From the NCBI GenBank assembly GCA_003453695.1, contig DMNK01000090.1, positions 1 to 25,740 of the forward strand: DNA of 25,740 nucleotides, in the 5' to 3' direction. The stretch is from Acidimicrobiaceae bacterium (GTDB taxonomy: Bacteria; Actinomycetota; Acidimicrobiia; Acidimicrobiales; UBA8190). Position numbers and translations under genes: made by a program. Under the pieces are notes generated by a model, which was given only the letters and a program-made list of their open reading frames with translations, made no database searches and was not told the DNA's origin. Positions 21,841 through 25,740 of the stretch are shown here, one piece after another. How positions within the stretch are numbered: the first letter of the stretch is position 1; each line of letters starts with the position of its first letter.

Positions 21841-22853
21841 TGGACGGCACCCGGCCCGTGGCTTCCCGGTGGCGGCGGGCGCTCACGGGCGTGTCGCTCG
21901 TGACGGCCGGTGCGGCCCTGTCGTGCGGGCTGGGCGCCTGCGGCTCGTCGGGATCGGGGACCGTCGACGCCACGGCCTACTTCACCGACGTGGCGGATCT
22001 GGTGGCCGGGGCACCGGTGCAGTACGCCGACATCTCGGTCGGCAGCGTCAAGTCCATCTCGCTGTCCAATGACCAGGCCAAGGTGGTCATGACCGTCCAG
22101 CGCAGTGCCCAGGTCCCCGCCGACGTCACGGCCCAGCTCACCCAGAGCAGCATCCTGGGCCAGCACCTGGTGTCGCTGGTCGCCCCCTCACCGAGCGGGC
22201 CCTTCCTGCAGAACGGGGCCGTCATCGGCAAGACGCAGTTCGTCCCCGGCATCCAGCAGCTGGTCCAGGCGGGGGCGGCCGTGTTCGGCGCCATCAACGG
22301 CGCCCAGCTGTCGCAGATCATCAACAACGGCGCCCAGGGCTTCGGGGGGCAGGCCGCCAACCTGCGCAACCTGCTCAACGACTTCGACACCATCCTGGCG
22401 GGCTACTCGACACGCTCGGGAGAGATCACCTCGCTCATCGACAATCTCGACGCCTTCAACTCGACGGTCGGACCCAACGCCCAGCAGGACGCCCAGGCCG
22501 TGTCGAACCTGGCGCAGACCACGCAGATCCTCGCCCAGCAGTCTTCGCGCTTCGAGCAGCTGCTCCAGTCCTTGAACGACCTGGCGGTCCAGGGCAACTC
22601 CATCCTGTCGACCGGGCTCGGCCAGACCGAGGACCAGATCAACGCCTTGTCGGCGGTGGCCACCCAGCTCTACGAGCACCAGCGCGACCTCGCCACCATC
22701 CTGGAGGAGCTGCCCGGCCACAACCAAGCCCTCGCCAGCCTGACCGTCAACAACTACGCACAGATCCTCGAAGACATCATCGTGTGCGGGATCCCCGGTG
22801 GCGGGGCCGGCAACAACCCCGACAGCACGTGCTCGACGGGCGGTGGCGGATGA
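21840..22853 (+). CDS. MCE family lipoprotein, fifth in operon (MceE position)
   Basis: A 337-residue protein beginning at an ATG that overlaps the previous TGA (TGATG). The lipobox LGAC (31-34) follows a hydrophobic core, making it the counterpart of LprK/LprN, the MceE lipoprotein of mycobacterial operons. The MCE domain is about 41-118 (LVAGAPVQYADISVGSVKSI, SSILGQHLVSLVAP). The helical section continues to about 300. There is no long low-complexity tail, only a short Gly/Asn/Ser end with two cysteines (IIVCGIPGGG, STCSTGGGG). It is the shortest of the six. Its stop overlaps the next ATG. Confidence 0.9.
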   Translation: MDGTRPVASRWRRALTGVSLVTAGAALSCGLGACGSSGSGTVDATAYFTDVADLVAGAPVQYADISVGSVKSISLSNDQAKVVMTVQRSAQVPADVTAQLTQSSILGQHLVSLVAPSPSGPFLQNGAVIGKTQFVPGIQQLVQAGAAVFGAINGAQLSQIINNGAQGFGGQAANLRNLLNDFDTILAGYSTRSGEITSLIDNLDAFNSTVGPNAQQDAQAVSNLAQTTQILAQQSSRFEQLLQSLNDLAVQGNSILSTGLGQTEDQINALSAVATQLYEHQRDLATILEELPGHNQALASLTVNNYAQILEDIIVCGIPGGGAGNNPDSTCSTGGGG

Positions 22854-24232
22854 TCACTCGTCGCATCTTCGTCAACCTGGTGGTGTTCCTGGTGGCGTCG
22901 GCCGCCCTCGTCGCCTACGGGTTCCTCGACCTGCTGGGCAACCCGCTCGCCTCCACCACCACCGTCTACAGCGTGCTGCCCACCGCCGCCGGCCTCGCCC
23001 CCAACTTCATCGTCACCTACGAGGGCGTGGACGTGGGCCAGGTGAGCAAGGTGGCACTCGCTCCCGGCGGCGCCAAGGTGACCATGGTGCTCCAGCCCAA
23101 CACCCGTGTCCCGAGCGACGTGGCAGCGAGCATCGACATCGCCAACGCCCTGGGCCAGCAGGAGATCGACCTGGTGCCCGCGCATGTGAGCTCCGATCCC
23201 CCCCTGCGCAACGGGGCCACCATCCCCGCTGCGCCGACGAGCGCTCCCGCCGACGTGGGCACGGTGGTGGAGGAGGCCACCAGGTTCCTCGACGCCATCC
23301 CGCCCGGGGACCTGAACACCGTGCTGCACGAGTTGGGTCAGGCGCTGCAGGGCAACGGTGAGAACCTGCGCACGATCGCCTCGGCCAGCGAAGTGTTCAG
23401 CCAGGAGTTCCTCGCCTACCAGCAGCAGTTCGAATCGCTGTTGCAGAACGCCCCGCCGGTGCTCGACGTGGTGACGGCCAACGCCGGCGCCCTCCGCCAG
23501 GGCTTGGCCGACACCGCCGCGCTGGTACAGGTGTTCGCCACCCATTCGACCGACCTCGTGCACCTGCTCAATCAAGGCAGCTCGGCGGCGGCGGACCTGA
23601 ACACGCTCGTGACGCAGAACGAGCCGAACCTCGGGTGCCTCGTGCACGACCTCGCCGATGTGAACTCGAACCTCGCCCAGCCCTCCAACCTGTCGAACCT
23701 GTCGACGACGCTCGCCACCAACGAGGAGTTCTTCGGGGCGGTGGCGGCGCTGGCCCCGACCGGCCCGGCCAAGGCCCTCACCTCGAACGATTCGACCCAC
23801 ACCCAGGAGTGGCTGCGCACCAGGCTGCTGCTCCCCCCGCCCTTCCCGCCCGGCGACAGCTACCTGAAGGCCAATTCGCTGCCGCAGGTGCTCCCCGGGG
23901 CCGCCTGCAGCACGGAGTTCGGCCAGGGTGTGGGTCCGGCGGTGCAGGCAAACTTCAAGCCGGCCGGACCCGACGCCCAGGTGAGCTCGCCCACAGCGGC
24001 CCAGGCCCAGGTGCGAGGCGGGGGCACCACCCCTGACGCCGCCTCCTCGGCGGCCCGGCTGCCCGTCCGCCGCTCGAGCGAGGGCCTGCCGGCCGCAATC
24101 GTCTTCGCTGCCCTGATCGTGATGGGATGGTTCCTCACGATGGCCCGTCGCCGGCCGAGCCGATCGGCCCGCCCCTCGCCGGTCAGCACCGCCCCGGCGC
24201 CCGGCGCCGAGCCTCGACGGAGGAACCCATGA
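22850..24232 (+). CDS. MCE family protein, sixth in operon (MceF position), with second membrane segment
   Basis: A 460-residue protein. An N-terminal membrane anchor at about 6-28 and an MCE domain (about 37-115; LAPNFIVTYEGVDVGQVSKV, IANALGQQEIDLVPAH) are followed by a helical region (about 135-290) and a loop with LGCLVHDLADVN and GAACSTEFGQG. After an Ala/Ser/Pro linker there is a second hydrophobic segment (LPAAIVFAALIVMGWFL, about 413-430) and an Arg-rich basic tail. This second anchor would return the C-terminus to the cytoplasm, which is not the usual MceF layout. It starts inside the previous stop (ATGA) and ends inside the next start (ATGA). Confidence 0.9.
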   Translation: MITRRIFVNLVVFLVASAALVAYGFLDLLGNPLASTTTVYSVLPTAAGLAPNFIVTYEGVDVGQVSKVALAPGGAKVTMVLQPNTRVPSDVAASIDIANALGQQEIDLVPAHVSSDPPLRNGATIPAAPTSAPADVGTVVEEATRFLDAIPPGDLNTVLHELGQALQGNGENLRTIASASEVFSQEFLAYQQQFESLLQNAPPVLDVVTANAGALRQGLADTAALVQVFATHSTDLVHLLNQGSSAAADLNTLVTQNEPNLGCLVHDLADVNSNLAQPSNLSNLSTTLATNEEFFGAVAALAPTGPAKALTSNDSTHTQEWLRTRLLLPPPFPPGDSYLKANSLPQVLPGAACSTEFGQGVGPAVQANFKPAGPDAQVSSPTAAQAQVRGGGTTPDAASSAARLPVRRSSEGLPAAIVFAALIVMGWFLTMARRRPSRSARPSPVSTAPAPGAEPRRRNP

Positions 24233-24963
24233 ACGAGCAGGCCGAGCCACCTTCGGAACCGGGCGTGGCCGTGGTGGGCGGCCTGCCGGCAGACACCGAG
24301 GCCGAGCCCACTGCTTCGGGGGCGCAGGCCGGTACCGCCGCCGGAAGGGCACCGTTCCGTCCGCTCGACCTGCTGTCGTCGGTGCGCCGGCTGTTCAGTG
24401 GGGGAGGGGACGAGCGGCCCCGCACGGTGGGCGGCCCCGCCCAGCGCCGTCGGTCGACACCGCCGTGGCTGGTGCCCTTCTTGTTGATCCTGACCGCCCT
24501 CAGCCTGGTCGCTGCCATCGGCTTCGCCCTGGCCTGGTCGAACCTGCGGTCGCAGCAGGACACGAAGACCACCGTCACGCGCGTCGCCAAGGACTTCCTG
24601 CTGTCGCTCACGAACTTCACGCCGACCAACCTCGACAGCAGGCTCTCCAACCTGTCGACCTACGCCACCGGCGACTTCGCCAAGCAGGAGAACCAGTTCT
24701 TCGGAACGAGCATCCGTCAGGCACTGCAGAAGGTGCAGGCCAGCTCCCGGGGTCAGATCCGCTACATCTTCGTCCAGACCCTGAACGGGAATCAGGCCAC
24801 GGTGTACGCCTGGGTGGACCAGACCTTCATCAACAACAAGCTCACGTCACCGCAGACCGACGTCCTTCAGGTGTCCCTGGCGATGTTCGATCGGCCGACA
24901 GGCTGGAAGATCGGCAGCGTCTCGGTGCTCAACTCGCCCAACCCCACGTCGCCGACCCCCTGA
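24229..24963 (+). CDS. Mce-associated membrane protein
   Basis: A 244-residue protein overlapping the previous stop (ATGA), with GGAGGAA upstream. A disordered acidic/Pro N-terminus of about 75 residues is followed by one membrane segment (about 80-103). The extracytoplasmic domain, about 104-235, has the pattern of Mce-associated (Mas/SnoaL-like) proteins, with the helix TTVTRVAKDFLLSLTNFTP, then NLDSRLSNLSTYATGDFAKQ, and a final beta sheet (ATVYAWVDQTFIN, TGWKIGSVSVLN). In mycobacteria such proteins stabilise or assist Mce transporters. It is the last gene of the operon and converges on the nuclease gene. Confidence 0.85.
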   Translation: MNEQAEPPSEPGVAVVGGLPADTEAEPTASGAQAGTAAGRAPFRPLDLLSSVRRLFSGGGDERPRTVGGPAQRRRSTPPWLVPFLLILTALSLVAAIGFALAWSNLRSQQDTKTTVTRVAKDFLLSLTNFTPTNLDSRLSNLSTYATGDFAKQENQFFGTSIRQALQKVQASSRGQIRYIFVQTLNGNQATVYAWVDQTFINNKLTSPQTDVLQVSLAMFDRPTGWKIGSVSVLNSPNPTSPTP

Positions 24964-24997
24964 TCGGCGACCCAGCCGCGCCTGGCGTGCGGGGAGG

Positions 24998-25013
24998 CGC
25001 CGTTTCGACGGCG
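24998..25013. terminator. Hairpin between the convergent mce operon and nuclease gene
   Basis: CGCCGT (24998-25003) pairs with ACGGCG (25008-25013) around a TTCG tetraloop, within two copies of gaggcgccg (24994-25019 region). There is no U-run. Its position between two converging stops fits a bidirectional terminator. Confidence 0.5.
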
Positions 25014-25036
25014 AGGCGCCGTTGGGGACCCGACCC

Positions 25037-25740
25037 TCAGCCCGTCGGCGACAGCGCCGCCGGTTCGGCGGTCGTCGAGGAAAGCGGCCAGGACTCGGCC
25101 AGGGCGGGGTTACCGCCGAAGGCCGGGCACAAGGCCTTGAACGAGCACCAGTTGCACAGCGCCGAGGGCCGGGGCCGGAAGTCCTCTGCCGCGCAGGCGC
25201 GCTCGATGGCCGTCCACACCGCTTCGGTGCGGCGGCGGATCCCGCGCACCGTCTGCTCGGAGGGGTCGGATTCGATGCACACCGGCTGACGCAGGTACAT
25301 GAGCCGGACCTTGGCGGGGCGGCGGCCCAAAACCTGCTCGCACAGCAGCGCGTAGAACTGCACGCCCCCGAGCCGCTGGTTCTCCTGGTTGACCGAAGGC
25401 ACCCGGCCCGTCTTGTAGTCCACGATCCGGATGTCGCCGGCCTTCGTCATGTCCAGCCGGTCGATGTAGCCGCGCAGCCGCAGCCCGGAGTCCAGCTCGG
25501 CCTCGACGTAGGCCTCGCGCTCGGCGGGTTCCAGCCGCCGGGGGTCCTCGAGGGTGAAATACCCGTCGAGAGCAGCGGCGGCCTCGGCGACGAAACGGGC
25601 CCGTTCTGAATCGTCGGAAAAGAGCTCCGCCAGACCAGCGTCAGCTTCCGCCAGCCGTTCCCACTCGGGGACCAGCATGTCGAGCGCCGCCGACGGGGTC
25701 CGCTCACCCGCCGGGCGGTCGAACAGCCGCTCAAGCACGG
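25037..25740 (-). CDS. RecB-family PD-(D/E)XK nuclease with iron-sulphur cysteines (partial)
   Basis: The visible 233 residues are the C-terminal part; the N-terminus lies beyond the right edge. The nuclease core is readable: a Glu-containing strand VEAELDSGLRLRGYIDRLD (about 78-96), IVDYKTGR (about 105-112; Asp107 and Lys109 of the D-x-K motif) and the following QFYALL (about 127-132) used in this superfamily. CNWCSFKALCP gives C195, C198 and C204, the C-x2-C-x5-C end of a Cas4/AddB-like [4Fe-4S] site; the fourth cysteine would be in the missing N-terminus. Such stand-alone RecB-like exonucleases are widespread in actinobacteria and probably act in DNA repair. No Cas genes are near, so a CRISPR Cas4 role is not supported. 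Confidence 0.85.
   Translation of the reverse strand, partial: VLERLFDRPAGERTPSAALDMLVPEWERLAEADAGLAELFSDDSERARFVAEAAAALDGYFTLEDPRRLEPAEREAYVEAELDSGLRLRGYIDRLDMTKAGDIRIVDYKTGRVPSVNQENQRLGGVQFYALLCEQVLGRRPAKVRLMYLRQPVCIESDPSEQTVRGIRRRTEAVWTAIERACAAEDFRPRPSALCNWCSFKALCPAFGGNPALAESWPLSSTTAEPAALSPTG

Noticed and set aside
25037..25740. Cas4 of a CRISPR system
   Set aside because: The cysteine pattern fits, but no repeat array or other Cas gene is in the window; a stand-alone RecB-like exonuclease is more likely.

Overview
The window is GC-rich DNA from an actinobacterium. Supporting signs are a complete actinobacterial-type mce lipid-import operon, an F420/PPOX-type oxidoreductase, many GTG starts, ATGA/GTGA/TGATG gene overlaps, and several genes whose start codon lies only 5-8 bases after a TAnnnT box (leaderless transcripts). 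The style fits Acidimicrobiia or a relative, but no marker here fixes the genus.

Left part (1-7205): the first 250 bases hold a short tandem repeat and what looks like the detached 3' half of a tRNA, possibly the scar of an integrated element. Then come housekeeping-type genes: a SAM-dependent methyltransferase, a CrtI-like FAD oxidoreductase divergent from a double-DUF427 protein, a small membrane-anchored protein, and a two-gene unit of an MpaB/DUF2236 oxygenase followed by its probable TetR regulator. A large palindrome sits over that unit's start. A PPOX-class protein follows, then a ParA-type ATPase translationally linked to a small CxxC/CxxC protein.

Middle part (7313-14561): this is the most unusual region, a cell-surface locus. 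A long regulatory gap separates a leftward secreted Gly/Ser/Thr-rich protein with a C-terminal membrane tail from a rightward cluster. The cluster holds three small secreted proteins, at least two of them sharing a core pattern; a glycine-rich secreted protein; an ER-type (Ser/His) signal peptidase I of the SipW kind; a sortase with an extra C-terminal domain; and a membrane-anchored low-complexity protein. Three of the secreted proteins carry a TasA/camelysin-like signal-peptide junction. The reading offered is a dedicated export, maturation and anchoring system for an extracellular matrix or fibre, with the peptidase and sortase as processing enzymes. This is inference from gene content and motifs.

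Right part (14962-24963): one tightly packed mce operon with two YrbE/MlaE permeases, six MCE-domain proteins (the fourth and fifth both with lipoboxes) and an Mce-associated membrane protein. Together they should form a lipid or sterol importer across the envelope. The ATPase (MceG/MlaF type) is not in the window. The right edge holds the C-terminal part of a leftward RecB-like PD-(D/E)XK nuclease with a Cas4-like cysteine cluster.
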